A stretch of 17,438 nt of DNA from Oscillospiraceae bacterium. Lineage in GTDB: Bacteria > Bacillota > Clostridia > Oscillospirales > Oscillospiraceae. The notes under the pieces are model-generated. The model worked only from the letters and a program-made list of their open reading frames with translations, was not told where the DNA came from and did not search any database. Location: contig JAHHSM010000031.1 in the NCBI GenBank assembly GCA_020025175.1, positions 1 through 17,438 of the forward strand, in the 5' to 3' direction. Shown here piece after piece: positions 7,029 to 14,380 of the stretch. The stretch's first letter is position 1, and each line of letters begins with the position of its first letter. The translations under genes were made by a program, and so were the position numbers.

Positions 7029-7877
7029 TTAATCCATTATATCCTTTGTACAGTTAATTGCAATGCCTAGGGGTGTTGCAAACATAGGATTTTTCGGCTT
7101 AAAAGTCGGAATTCCTGTTTGCTTCTGGATGATATTCTCAATTCCGGTCAAGCAGCAAGTACCGCCAACCAGATAAATCTCATCCACATCATATCCCTGA
7201 ATATGCTGTTTAATAATAGCAGCAACTTTTTCAACAACAGGTTTCAATACCGGGAGAATTTCTTTATGGCGAGACGAATCTCTCTTCAGAACTTCTGCCT
7301 CGTTAAACGGGATATGCATCGCACCTGCGAGCACCAAGGAGAAATGAGTACCACCTGTTGGCTCATCAGCTACATAAACAACCTTACCATCTTTCAAAAT
7401 GGAAATACCGGTTGTACCACCGCCAATGTCCACGATAGCGCCGTTTTTAATCTTCAAAACCGCATTTGCCGCCGTAGACTCATCCAACAGATTTGTCAGT
7501 TCAAAGCCTGCACCCTGTACCACGTTCTTGACTGCGCCGCCATCCAGCGTATCGGTTCCGGGAGGAATTGCAGCTGCTGCATACAGCAGTTCTTCAACAC
7601 CCAACTCTTCTTCCAATTTAGCTTTCATATCGCGAATGATCTTGACGGCTCCGAAGTAGTCGACCACCATACCGTCGCGAACAACGTCCGCATACTGGTA
7701 AGCACCGGCTACAGGGCGGAAGTTCTCATCAAGAACCGCTACAACGACACATGCTGTGCCCAGATCTACGCCAGTGTAATAGACGGAAGATTTTTCAACG
7801 ATCGGCTTTTTACATACCTTCTCGAATTGACCAATAATCTCGTCACAATACTGAAACGTTACATCTTTCTCTGACAT
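7029..7877 (-). CDS. eutJ: EutJ-like actin-fold ATPase, putative chaperone
   Basis: A 282-residue member of the actin/Hsp70/FtsA ATPase superfamily found in microcompartment operons. It is thought to act as a chaperone or assembly factor, though its exact job is not established. Phosphate-binding loops are visible: GVDLGTACVVVAVLD near residue 36 and AIVDIGGGTTGISIL near residue 145. An adenosine-loop motif (LVGGTCCLTGIENII) lies near the C-terminus. The N-terminal ~25 residues precede the fold. The ATG overlaps the end of the EutT-like gene by 19 nt, and its ribosome binding site (GGAGG, 7884-7888) lies inside that gene, so the two are tightly coupled. In a B12-free pathway it cannot be a reactivase for a B12 diol dehydratase, so assembly or enzyme maintenance is more likely. 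Confidence 0.9.
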   Translation of the reverse strand: MSEKDVTFQYCDEIIGQFEKVCKKPIVEKSSVYYTGVDLGTACVVVAVLDENFRPVAGAYQYADVVRDGMVVDYFGAVKIIRDMKAKLEEELGVEELLYAAAAIPPGTDTLDGGAVKNVVQGAGFELTNLLDESTAANAVLKIKNGAIVDIGGGTTGISILKDGKVVYVADEPTGGTHFSLVLAGAMHIPFNEAEVLKRDSSRHKEILPVLKPVVEKVAAIIKQHIQGYDVDEIYLVGGTCCLTGIENIIQKQTGIPTFKPKNPMFATPLGIAINCTKDIMD

Positions 7878-8671
7878 TCTTTTCCTCCAACTGCTCCACA
7901 GATCATCTGAGATACTGTGTTAATAATCTGATTGATCTTGCCGATCGCATCCATACAAGGCCCATAAGCCGCATCGTTGCCTTCAAATGCCTGCAACATA
8001 ACCGGCTCGATCTCCCGCAATGCACAGCGAAGCTGATGCAGTGCCAGGATCTCTTTTCCTTGTTCCAAATGAACATGGAATTCAGTAATTTCGAAACAAT
8101 CTTCCAGATCCTCAGAGAAGTTTTCACAAGTAATGCAAGAGCATTCCTTGCAGGGTAAATTCATTGCAGTGCCCTTACCTTCAATCATGTGCCGAATATC
8201 TGTAAATTGCTTTGTTAAACGACTCAAGGTCTGGGCCAACATCACATCGCCACCCAGCAAGATCTCTTCGGTTTTTAAGAACAACGCTTCCACCGAAGCC
8301 AATTTGGTTTTCACCATTTTGGTTCTCCAGTTGCATTTCTTCACAACTCTTGGCTCTGCGCTAGTGGCTGGGGTCGGGGTGGGACTCGTAGTCACTTCAG
8401 CAGCTGCTGTCTGAGCTGCTGGCCGAGGTGCTTCTTCATCCTTATTTCCATCACCGTTGTGATTCGGGTTTGCAGACGGGCAGCAAATTTCCTGAGTCAA
8501 AGACTCCCGTATGATCGGGGGCTTCTTTTTCTCGTCATACATATCAATTCCACGATCCAGCAGAAATTGCCGAGCACCTGGTGTCAAACGAGTGTTTGGC
8601 TCTGGTTGATATGTTGTAAACGGTTCTTTGCGATAAAGAAACCGCAGCTCGTCTTCTGTGATGAATTTCAT
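7859..8671 (-). CDS. EutT-like protein (cobalamin adenosyltransferase-like), function uncertain
   Basis: A 270-residue protein in three parts. Residues 1-~46 (MKFITEDELRFLYR, then TRLTPGARQFLLDRGIDMY) match the short N-terminal module of EutT. Residues ~50-110 are a Pro/Ala/Thr-rich linker. Residues ~115-270 are helical, with a Cys cluster (C174, C177, C179, C182, C192), H199 and H201, and a segment like the EutT C-terminus (LALHQLRCALREIEPVMLQAF). EutT adenosylates cobalamin for ethanolamine lyase and binds metal through a Cys-rich motif. CutC needs no cobalamin and no B12 enzyme is visible here, so the role must differ: a scaffold, metal or Fe-S protein, or an unrelated nucleotide-binding function. 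It begins directly after the eutP stop (TAAATG) and overlaps the EutJ gene. Confidence 0.7.
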   Translation of the reverse strand: MKFITEDELRFLYRKEPFTTYQPEPNTRLTPGARQFLLDRGIDMYDEKKKPPIIRESLTQEICCPSANPNHNGDGNKDEEAPRPAAQTAAAEVTTSPTPTPATSAEPRVVKKCNWRTKMVKTKLASVEALFLKTEEILLGGDVMLAQTLSRLTKQFTDIRHMIEGKGTAMNLPCKECSCITCENFSEDLEDCFEITEFHVHLEQGKEILALHQLRCALREIEPVMLQAFEGNDAAYGPCMDAIGKINQIINTVSQMICGAVGGKECQRKM

Positions 8672-9139
8672 TTATTTCCCCCCTTTATTATCTTCAATTT
8701 CAGCTGGGCCAAATAAATAATTCTTTAATTCCTTTATGCCGACTCCATTCGGAACACTTACTTTAAAAATCGGTTCTTCAATACCAATCAATTTCAGCTG
8801 TCTCAAACAGGACTCTTCGTTCTTCGGCATAAGGTCTACCTTTGTAATAACACCAATAACAGGCTTTGTAAAGACCTGTGCAAAATTCGGTGAATATATA
8901 TCGATCGGGCGCGACTGATCCACCAAGACCAGCACATGGGACGCATCCTGTGACGCCGCAATCAAATGTTTGTACATATCCGCATTCTCCACATAGGAGC
9001 CGGGACAATCCATGGTACGCTTTCCATAAATCATATCCGGTGTCCGCCTGAGCGGACGATCATCATCATCCAAAGCACGCACCAGTGTGGTTTTTCCACA
9101 TCTGGACGGCCCAATCACCATCACGCGCTTTCTTCTCAT
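8672..9139 (-). CDS. eutP: EutP/PduV-family small GTPase
   Basis: A small Ras-like GTPase of microcompartment operons; PduV, a relative, associates with the shell and may influence compartment movement. At 155 residues the GTPase signatures are plain: P-loop GPSRCGKT (residues 10-17), G3-type DCPGSYVE, and ITKVDLMP (G4, TKxD). A longer frame from 9193 exists, but the ATG at 9139 gives the expected MRRKRVMVIGPS start. That ATG also overlaps the upstream stop as ATGA, a classic coupling signal. It directly precedes the EutT-like gene, with stop and start codons abutting. Some EutP members are also reported to have acetate kinase activity; nothing in this sequence decides between the roles. Confidence 0.92.
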   Translation of the reverse strand: MRRKRVMVIGPSRCGKTTLVRALDDDDRPLRRTPDMIYGKRTMDCPGSYVENADMYKHLIAASQDASHVLVLVDQSRPIDIYSPNFAQVFTKPVIGVITKVDLMPKNEESCLRQLKLIGIEEPIFKVSVPNGVGIKELKNYLFGPAEIEDNKGGK

Positions 9140-9477
9140 GAGTGGGTAATATCGACAACGGTGAATCCCAACGTATCCCTCAATGTTGTACACACTGCAC
9201 GCAACGCTGTATCCACACTCTGCACATCTCCATTGACTACAACAGAGCCTGTAAATCGATCCAAAAAACCGATTTCCACATTTGCAGCCTTCGTTGCTAC
9301 ATCCGCAGCAATAATCGCCGCCTCATATGGCGAGATGGTCAAAATGCCAATAGCGCCCATTTCATCAATGCCCAAACGGTCATAGATATCGGACATCGGG
9401 GAAGCGATGACATGAGCAATGGTAACTTGTTTACCTGGGACAGACTCTTGTATGATTCTTTCCAGTTCCTGTGCCAT
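9136..9477 (-). CDS. eutS: EutS/PduU-type circularly permuted BMC-H shell protein
   Basis: A 113-residue hexameric shell protein that matches EutS almost throughout. It has LERIIQESVPGKQVTIAHVIASP at the N-terminus (the permuted strand and β-barrel plug), then MGAIGILTISPYEAAIIAADVATKAA, VEIGFLDRFTGSVVVNGDV and a C-terminal FTVVDITHS. In EutS the hexamer is bent, and in PduU a barrel plugs the pore. These proteins are thought to shape edges or bind encapsulation tails. The gene follows cutD by 39 nt, with a GGTGGTGAG ribosome binding site of ordinary strength, and overlaps eutP by 4 nt (ATGA). Confidence 0.94.
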   Translation of the reverse strand: MAQELERIIQESVPGKQVTIAHVIASPMSDIYDRLGIDEMGAIGILTISPYEAAIIAADVATKAANVEIGFLDRFTGSVVVNGDVQSVDTALRAVCTTLRDTLGFTVVDITHS

Positions 9478-9516
9478 AACTCTCGTCTCACCACCCTTTC
9501 AATAATTTAAGAAGCT

Positions 9517-10467
9517 TCAGTGTCTAATGACCTTCACAGGGAAATCATATTTCTTAATCCACCCCTCGATGCGATCAAGATCTTCATCGCTCAGGCTGGG
9601 ATCACCCTGAATTGGATAATCCATATCAAGCTGTCTGTACTTCGCAACACCCATCTTATGATAGGGCAGCAAATCAATTCCCTGGAAGTTCTTCTGATCC
9701 TTGTACGGCATCAGGAAGTTGATCACACCTTCAATATCTTCCTGCGCATCATTAACGCCCTTTAGTAGCGGCATTCTAATTTTAACATTATAACGCCGAT
9801 GCAACAATTCCTGCAAGTTGTCGAGGATACGTTCATTACGAACCCCTGTCCACTGACTGTGCTTTTCAGAGTTAAACTGCTTAATATCGAACAGGAACAG
9901 ATCCACAAATTCAGCAATCTTCAGCAGATTTTCTTTATTCACATAGCCACAAGTTTCAATTGCAGTGTTGATTCCGTCCATCTTGCAGGCCTGCAGCAAG
10001 CTAGCTGCAGCTTCAGGCTGTGATGTAACCTCACCGCCGCCAAGTGTAACGCCACCGCCAGAGCTCTCGTAGAACACCTTATCTTCCTTGACAATTTCCA
10101 GCAACTCGGAAATGGTCTTTTCTTCGCCCATGATCTGCAGCGCTCTGGTCGGACAGACCTCTACACACTTCCGGCAGCCAATGCACTGAATAGACCGATC
10201 GACAACATGACGAAGCTCTTCTTTCGAAATCTGATGGATCCCGACAGGGCATACACCAACACATTTACCACAGTTAACGCACACATCACGTTTAAACATG
10301 ACCTGTACCTTACGCTCAAGTCCCTCCGGATTTGCACACCATTTGCAACGCAACGGGCACCCCTTAAAGAAAATTAAGGTACGAACACCAGGTCCGTCAT
10401 AAACGTTGTATTTCTGCGTGTTAAAAATCAACGCTTTTCTTTCAATTACGCCATTTGTATTGCTCAT
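9517..10467 (-). CDS. cutD: CutD, glycyl-radical activating enzyme for CutC
   Basis: A radical SAM enzyme that uses S-adenosylmethionine and a [4Fe-4S] cluster to create the glycyl radical on CutC. At 316 residues it is full length. The radical SAM Cys triad is C37, C41, C44 (FKGCPLRCKWC). A ferredoxin-like insert carries two further clusters: C63/C66/C69/C73 (CVNCGKCVGVCP) and C95/C98/C101/C105 (CIGCRKCVEVCP). The SAM-binding GGGVTLGGGEVT motif follows at about 137-148. The ATG at 10467 has GGAG about 11 nt upstream, a rather long spacing. The 114-nt gap to cutC contains a strong hairpin, so cutD may be made at a lower level than cutC, which would suit an activase needed in small amounts. 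Confidence 0.96.
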   Translation of the reverse strand: MSNTNGVIERKALIFNTQKYNVYDGPGVRTLIFFKGCPLRCKWCANPEGLERKVQVMFKRDVCVNCGKCVGVCPVGIHQISKEELRHVVDRSIQCIGCRKCVEVCPTRALQIMGEEKTISELLEIVKEDKVFYESSGGGVTLGGGEVTSQPEAAASLLQACKMDGINTAIETCGYVNKENLLKIAEFVDLFLFDIKQFNSEKHSQWTGVRNERILDNLQELLHRRYNVKIRMPLLKGVNDAQEDIEGVINFLMPYKDQKNFQGIDLLPYHKMGVAKYRQLDMDYPIQGDPSLSDEDLDRIEGWIKKYDFPVKVIRH

Positions 10468-10519
10468 AATGATTAAATCTCCATCTGTCTTTCACATTTT
10501 TTCCCTATTTAAGTCTCCC

Positions 10520-10547
10520 CCCACGCCCCACATATGTGAGGCGTGGG
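10520..10547 (-). promoter_or_regulatory. Strong hairpin between cutC and cutD
   Basis: Arms of 8 bp (10520-10527 CCCACGCC and 10540-10547 GGCGTGGG) flank one mismatch and an inner 10-bp palindrome, CACATATGTG. On the minus strand the hairpin starts 35 nt after the cutC stop and is not followed by a clear U-tract, so it is better read as an RNA stabiliser, processing site or partial attenuator than as a full terminator. Confidence 0.65.
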
Positions 10548-10581
10548 CAGGGAACAGATATCTAGACTAGGAACGCGTCAA

Positions 10582-13128
10582 TTAGAACTTCTTCAACATA
10601 GTTCTGCTGATGATTTCATCCTGAACATCCTTGCACAGCTCAGTGAAGAATGCACTATAACCAGCAACACGAACAATCAGATCACGATACTGATCGGGAT
10701 GCTTCTGTGCCTCAATCAGAGTCTGGTTATCCAGATAGTTAAACTGCATTTCGCCATTGCCGAATGCGCAAGCTGCACGCAGCAGAGCAATGATGCCCAT
10801 TTCACCCTCCGGAGTGTCCAGCAGACCGGACATGATCTTGAAGTTATGAACCATACCGATGTTCATATTGTCGTTGCTCAGCTTGGAGATAGACTTGATG
10901 ATCGCAGTGGGACCCTTGAAGTCTGCACCCTGAGTGGGGCTAATACCATCAGACAGGGGCAGCCATGCCTTACGACCGCCAGCAGAAGCGCCGGTCAACT
11001 GACCAAAGGGAGTGTTGTTGGAGATGGACAGAGTACCATGGCTCAGCACGGAGTACAGAGTCTTGTACTTACGATGTTCCATTTCGGTGAAGTTGATGAG
11101 GTCTGCAGCAATCAAGTCAGCATAATCATCATCATTGCCGAACTTAGGAGCGTTCAGGCAGTCAGTATGGATCTGATCATAGCCAACAAAGTCAGCCTTC
11201 AGAGCCTCATTCAGCTGCTCCAGAGTGTACTTCTTTTCATCGAAGACCAACTTCTTGATAGCAGCCATAGCGTCAGTATATGTAGCCAGACCGGACCAAA
11301 CAACACCAGGACCGAAGTTATACATTGCACCACCGGCGGATACATCCTTACCGCTTTCCATGGTGCCCTCAAACATGATGGACATCAAGGGCTTGGGGAC
11401 CAGGTCGCGGTGGACACGCTGAGAAATAACAGTCATAACGTCTGTCCAGTAAGTAACATACTTAATCTGGTTCTTAACAGCGTTATCGAAGTCTTCAAAG
11501 GTCTTGTACTGATCCAGAGGACCTTCATCGGGAGTGACCTTCTTACCATACCACAGGGGCACACCATGGTTCAGGACCAACTCAATGCAGATGGGCCACT
11601 GAGTGTAAGCGGTGGAGGTCCACTGATACAGACGACCAGCCTTCTGAGGTTCAACACAGCCCATCAGGCAGTAGTCACGAGAATCTTCAATGGAAATACC
11701 TTTAGCCAGCATCATCTTGATATGAGTATCATCGAAGTGGCATGCAGGGAAGCCCATACCGGAACGGATAACGTCCACGATTTTCTTCATGAACTTATCG
11801 GGAGACTTCTTGTGGATACGAACAGCCAGAGAAGGCTGATAAATCTTCACATGGCGAACTGCATCCATCAGCAGATAAGTCAGATCGTTTTCAGCAGGCT
11901 GACCGGAACGATCAACACCACCAACACACATGTTAACAAAGGGCTGATAACCTGCGAAGAACTTGGACTGACCTTCGGAAGTCAGCCACATCATTTCGGA
12001 CATCTTGATCAGCATGCAGCCTGCCAACTCAAATGCTTCATAATCAGTCATGCGGCCAGAAGCAATATCGTCTCTGTAGAAAGGATACATATACTGGTCA
12101 ACACGACCGATAGACATACCGGTCTGGTTCTCTTCAACGGGAATCAAAGACTCAATCGTCCAAACAGACTGAACTGCTTCCCAGAAGGTACGGGGCTTAT
12201 GAGCAGGAACCCATGCATTTACTTCAGCAATTTTCTCCAGTTCTGCCTTACGCTGAGGATCGGGGCACTTTGCAGCCAGTTCCAGCGCATAGTTGGACAG
12301 ACGCTTTGCATAGATCATGATACCTTCGGTGGTATCCAGAACGGACTTATAGTAGTAAATCTTGTCCAGATCATCAGGGTTAGCATAATCCAGCTGAGCC
12401 AGATGATCTTTAGCCTCCTGCTGGATATCCAGCATACCCTTGTTCATCAAGATAACATCATAACCGGGGTTGGAGTCACCACCACCGGAAGTTGCATGGT
12501 AAGAGCAGTCAGAGACATAGGACTCACCAGACAGCTCCCAACCACCGCATTCACGGTACTGGGTTTCGCAGTATTCATCAACAGATTTTCCTTCCCAATA
12601 GGGGAACAGAACGTCAATGCAGGTCTTCTTATCTTCTTCGGAGATATAGAAGGGGTCCTGAGGACGGGTACCAATGGTATCCAGCTCATCGCGCAGCCAA
12701 CGCCATGCAATATCAGGAGAGAACACACCGGTACGAGGAGCACCACTGGGTGCACCAACAATCAGCTCGTGATCCTGGATAACCAGAGGAGCGGTTTCGC
12801 AGCACTCACGGAATGCCTTTGCACGCAACTCAATTCTGGGCAGACCGGGATTCTCTTTCATAACCTTGGTCTTAACCAAAGCAGCCTGAATGCTAATAGA
12901 AGGACGCTGCTTCATGTAGTTAGCCTTCAGTGCACGCAGTCTCTCAGTCATACCATTAGGAATGCTGCCATCACTGGTAGGGGGGCAAACTCTGCATGCA
13001 GAGGGAGCCTCGGGCTTAGTAATCTCATTAGAAACGCCCTCAAACATCTTCAACAGCGCAGCACGCTCTGCCGGAGACATGTTCTTAGTTGCATCAGCAA
13101 ACTTGTTCGAAAACTCACGAATATCCAA
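10582..13128 (-). CDS. cutC: CutC, choline trimethylamine-lyase
   Basis: A glycyl radical enzyme that cleaves choline to trimethylamine and acetaldehyde; the signature enzyme of this locus. At 848 residues it compares with 846 as I recall for Desulfovibrio CutC. Residues for choline binding and catalysis are all present at +2: Y210 and D218 (SYHATSGGGDSNPG), C491 and E493 (MGCVEPQ), T504 and Y508 (QWTSTAYTQ), and the glycyl-radical G823 (VRVAGYSAFF). This set separates it from the diol and glycerol dehydratases. The start is a TTG: an in-frame stop lies just upstream, AGAGG sits 8 nt before the TTG, and the resulting N-terminus (MDIREFSNKFADATKN) fits the family. The N-terminal amphipathic helix is a probable encapsulation peptide. 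There is no ~300-residue N-terminal extension, which places it in the type I class. Confidence 0.98.
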   Translation of the reverse strand: MDIREFSNKFADATKNMSPAERAALLKMFEGVSNEITKPEAPSACRVCPPTSDGSIPNGMTERLRALKANYMKQRPSISIQAALVKTKVMKENPGLPRIELRAKAFRECCETAPLVIQDHELIVGAPSGAPRTGVFSPDIAWRWLRDELDTIGTRPQDPFYISEEDKKTCIDVLFPYWEGKSVDEYCETQYRECGGWELSGESYVSDCSYHATSGGGDSNPGYDVILMNKGMLDIQQEAKDHLAQLDYANPDDLDKIYYYKSVLDTTEGIMIYAKRLSNYALELAAKCPDPQRKAELEKIAEVNAWVPAHKPRTFWEAVQSVWTIESLIPVEENQTGMSIGRVDQYMYPFYRDDIASGRMTDYEAFELAGCMLIKMSEMMWLTSEGQSKFFAGYQPFVNMCVGGVDRSGQPAENDLTYLLMDAVRHVKIYQPSLAVRIHKKSPDKFMKKIVDVIRSGMGFPACHFDDTHIKMMLAKGISIEDSRDYCLMGCVEPQKAGRLYQWTSTAYTQWPICIELVLNHGVPLWYGKKVTPDEGPLDQYKTFEDFDNAVKNQIKYVTYWTDVMTVISQRVHRDLVPKPLMSIMFEGTMESGKDVSAGGAMYNFGPGVVWSGLATYTDAMAAIKKLVFDEKKYTLEQLNEALKADFVGYDQIHTDCLNAPKFGNDDDYADLIAADLINFTEMEHRKYKTLYSVLSHGTLSISNNTPFGQLTGASAGGRKAWLPLSDGISPTQGADFKGPTAIIKSISKLSNDNMNIGMVHNFKIMSGLLDTPEGEMGIIALLRAACAFGNGEMQFNYLDNQTLIEAQKHPDQYRDLIVRVAGYSAFFTELCKDVQDEIISRTMLKKF

Positions 13129-13136
13129 AGTTCTTA

Positions 13137-13141
13137 CCTCT
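13137..13141 (-). promoter_or_regulatory. Ribosome binding site supporting a TTG start for cutC
   Basis: AGAGG lies 8 nt upstream of the TTG at 13128. The nearby ATG (13145-13143) is out of frame, and a stop precedes the TTG in its own frame, so no ATG start is available before residue 17. Confidence 0.75.
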
Positions 13142-13202
13142 CATTCTTTGTAAATTTTCAGAACCGTCAAACACTTTTGACGATTATCGGGTGGATAAAA
13201 TC

Positions 13203-14351
13203 TTAGAAAGACTTGCGATACAAGCGTATCAAATCTTTCTTGGTAGGCTCAACAGGGTTAGTAGGCGTGCAACGATCGTTCATTGCCTCTTCCGCCATAT
13301 CCTCTACAGCCTTTTCAAATAGCTCCGGATCAACTCTCCCTGTGGCATTGATTCCCTGCGGAATACCAATCTCACGCTTCAGTTGTGCAATTGCACGGAG
13401 CAGACTCACAGTTCCTTCTCTCGGCGTTCTTGCCGGAAGATTCAGCTCGGCAGCCATCTTTTGATACTTCCAAGCAGCATAGTTGTTCGCTGTTCCGGCA
13501 ATATCTGCATTATACTCGATAACAGCCTCCATCAACAGCGCATTTGCGCGGCCATGAGGCAGATGGAATTCAGCACCTAAAGCATGAGCCAAGCTGTGCG
13601 TAATACCAAGATTCGAGTTTGTAAATGCGATACCTGCCATACAAGACGCATTCTGCACGCGGTCACGCGCATCATCGTTTGCCGGATCGTCATACAACTT
13701 TTTTAAATGCCCAAAAATCAATTCAGCAGTTTTTTCCGCCAACGCATCGGTAAAGTCTGTTGCATCGGTAGATACATACGCTTCCAGTGCGTGAACCAGA
13801 ACATCCATACCTGTGTCAGCAATAACTGATTTTGGTACATGCTGAATGCAAATAGAATCGAGGAGCGCAACATCAGGACCGATAAATTCATCAATCAAGA
13901 CATTCTTCGTTCCATTAGCAGAAATAACCGAAAAGTTTGTAACTTCCGATCCGGTACCACTGGTGGTCGGAATTGCCACAAAACAGGGCTTTTCAAAGCG
14001 ATCGCCCTTTGCCTTATGACGCTGCCACACAAAATACAGGACGGCTTTTGCTGTATCGATTACGCTGCCACCGCCCAAAGCCACCAAAACATCAGCATTG
14101 CATGCTTCATACGCTTCTACGCCCGCAGCAACAACACTGACATCCGGGTCCGGTTTCACATCAGTGAAGGTGGTGGATGCAATCCCTGCTTCCATCAAAT
14201 AGTCTTGCGCCTGCTTCAAATACCCCAACTCCGTCATAATGGAGTCAGAAACCACCAAAGCACAATGCCCCTCCAGGCAACGCAGCATTTGCATAGAGCC
14301 TTTGTTAAAATAGACTTTCGTCTTAATAATAAAATGATCGTTTTTTATCAT
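13203..14351 (-). CDS. Iron-dependent alcohol dehydrogenase (PduQ-like)
   Basis: Reduces acetaldehyde to ethanol with NADH, regenerating the NAD+ used by the acetaldehyde dehydrogenase in the lumen. At 382 residues it is the typical length of group III iron alcohol dehydrogenases. The cofactor motif ALGGGSVIDTAKA is at ~91-103 and PTTSGTGSEVT at ~128-138. The metal ligands D183 and H187 (GMDVLVHALEA), H252 (GITHSLAHALG) and H266 (HLPHG) have the spacing seen in FucO-type enzymes. In choline loci this gene is often called cutO; that name is inferred here from context. It follows the aldehyde dehydrogenase paralogue by 29 nt and precedes cutC by 74 nt. That 74-nt gap has a small hairpin (CGTCAAA/TTTGACG, 13165-13182). 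Confidence 0.94.
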   Translation of the reverse strand: MIKNDHFIIKTKVYFNKGSMQMLRCLEGHCALVVSDSIMTELGYLKQAQDYLMEAGIASTTFTDVKPDPDVSVVAAGVEAYEACNADVLVALGGGSVIDTAKAVLYFVWQRHKAKGDRFEKPCFVAIPTTSGTGSEVTNFSVISANGTKNVLIDEFIGPDVALLDSICIQHVPKSVIADTGMDVLVHALEAYVSTDATDFTDALAEKTAELIFGHLKKLYDDPANDDARDRVQNASCMAGIAFTNSNLGITHSLAHALGAEFHLPHGRANALLMEAVIEYNADIAGTANNYAAWKYQKMAAELNLPARTPREGTVSLLRAIAQLKREIGIPQGINATGRVDPELFEKAVEDMAEEAMNDRCTPTNPVEPTKKDLIRLYRKSF

Positions 14352-14380
14352 TGCAATATCTCTTTCCGGTGCATTTATCC

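Noticed and set aside
9140..9193. Longer EutP reading starting at 9193
   Set aside because: The ATG at 9139 overlaps the upstream stop as ATGA and gives the family N-terminus just before the P-loop.
10582..13128. cutC as a propanediol or glycerol dehydratase of a glycyl radical type
   Set aside because: The Tyr/Asp pair at 210/218 and T504/Y508 are the choline-specific residues, and the sequence follows CutC from end to end.
13165..13182. Hairpin CGTCAAA/TTTGACG between the alcohol dehydrogenase and cutC as a terminator
   Set aside because: Only 7 bp, AT-rich and without a U-tract; too weak to call a terminator, and cutC must be expressed.
10543..13206. Plus-strand open frame of 887 codons opposite cutC
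   Set aside because: It is antisense to an unambiguous, motif-complete cutC. Its product has no recognisable motifs, and it owes its length to the codon use of cutC.
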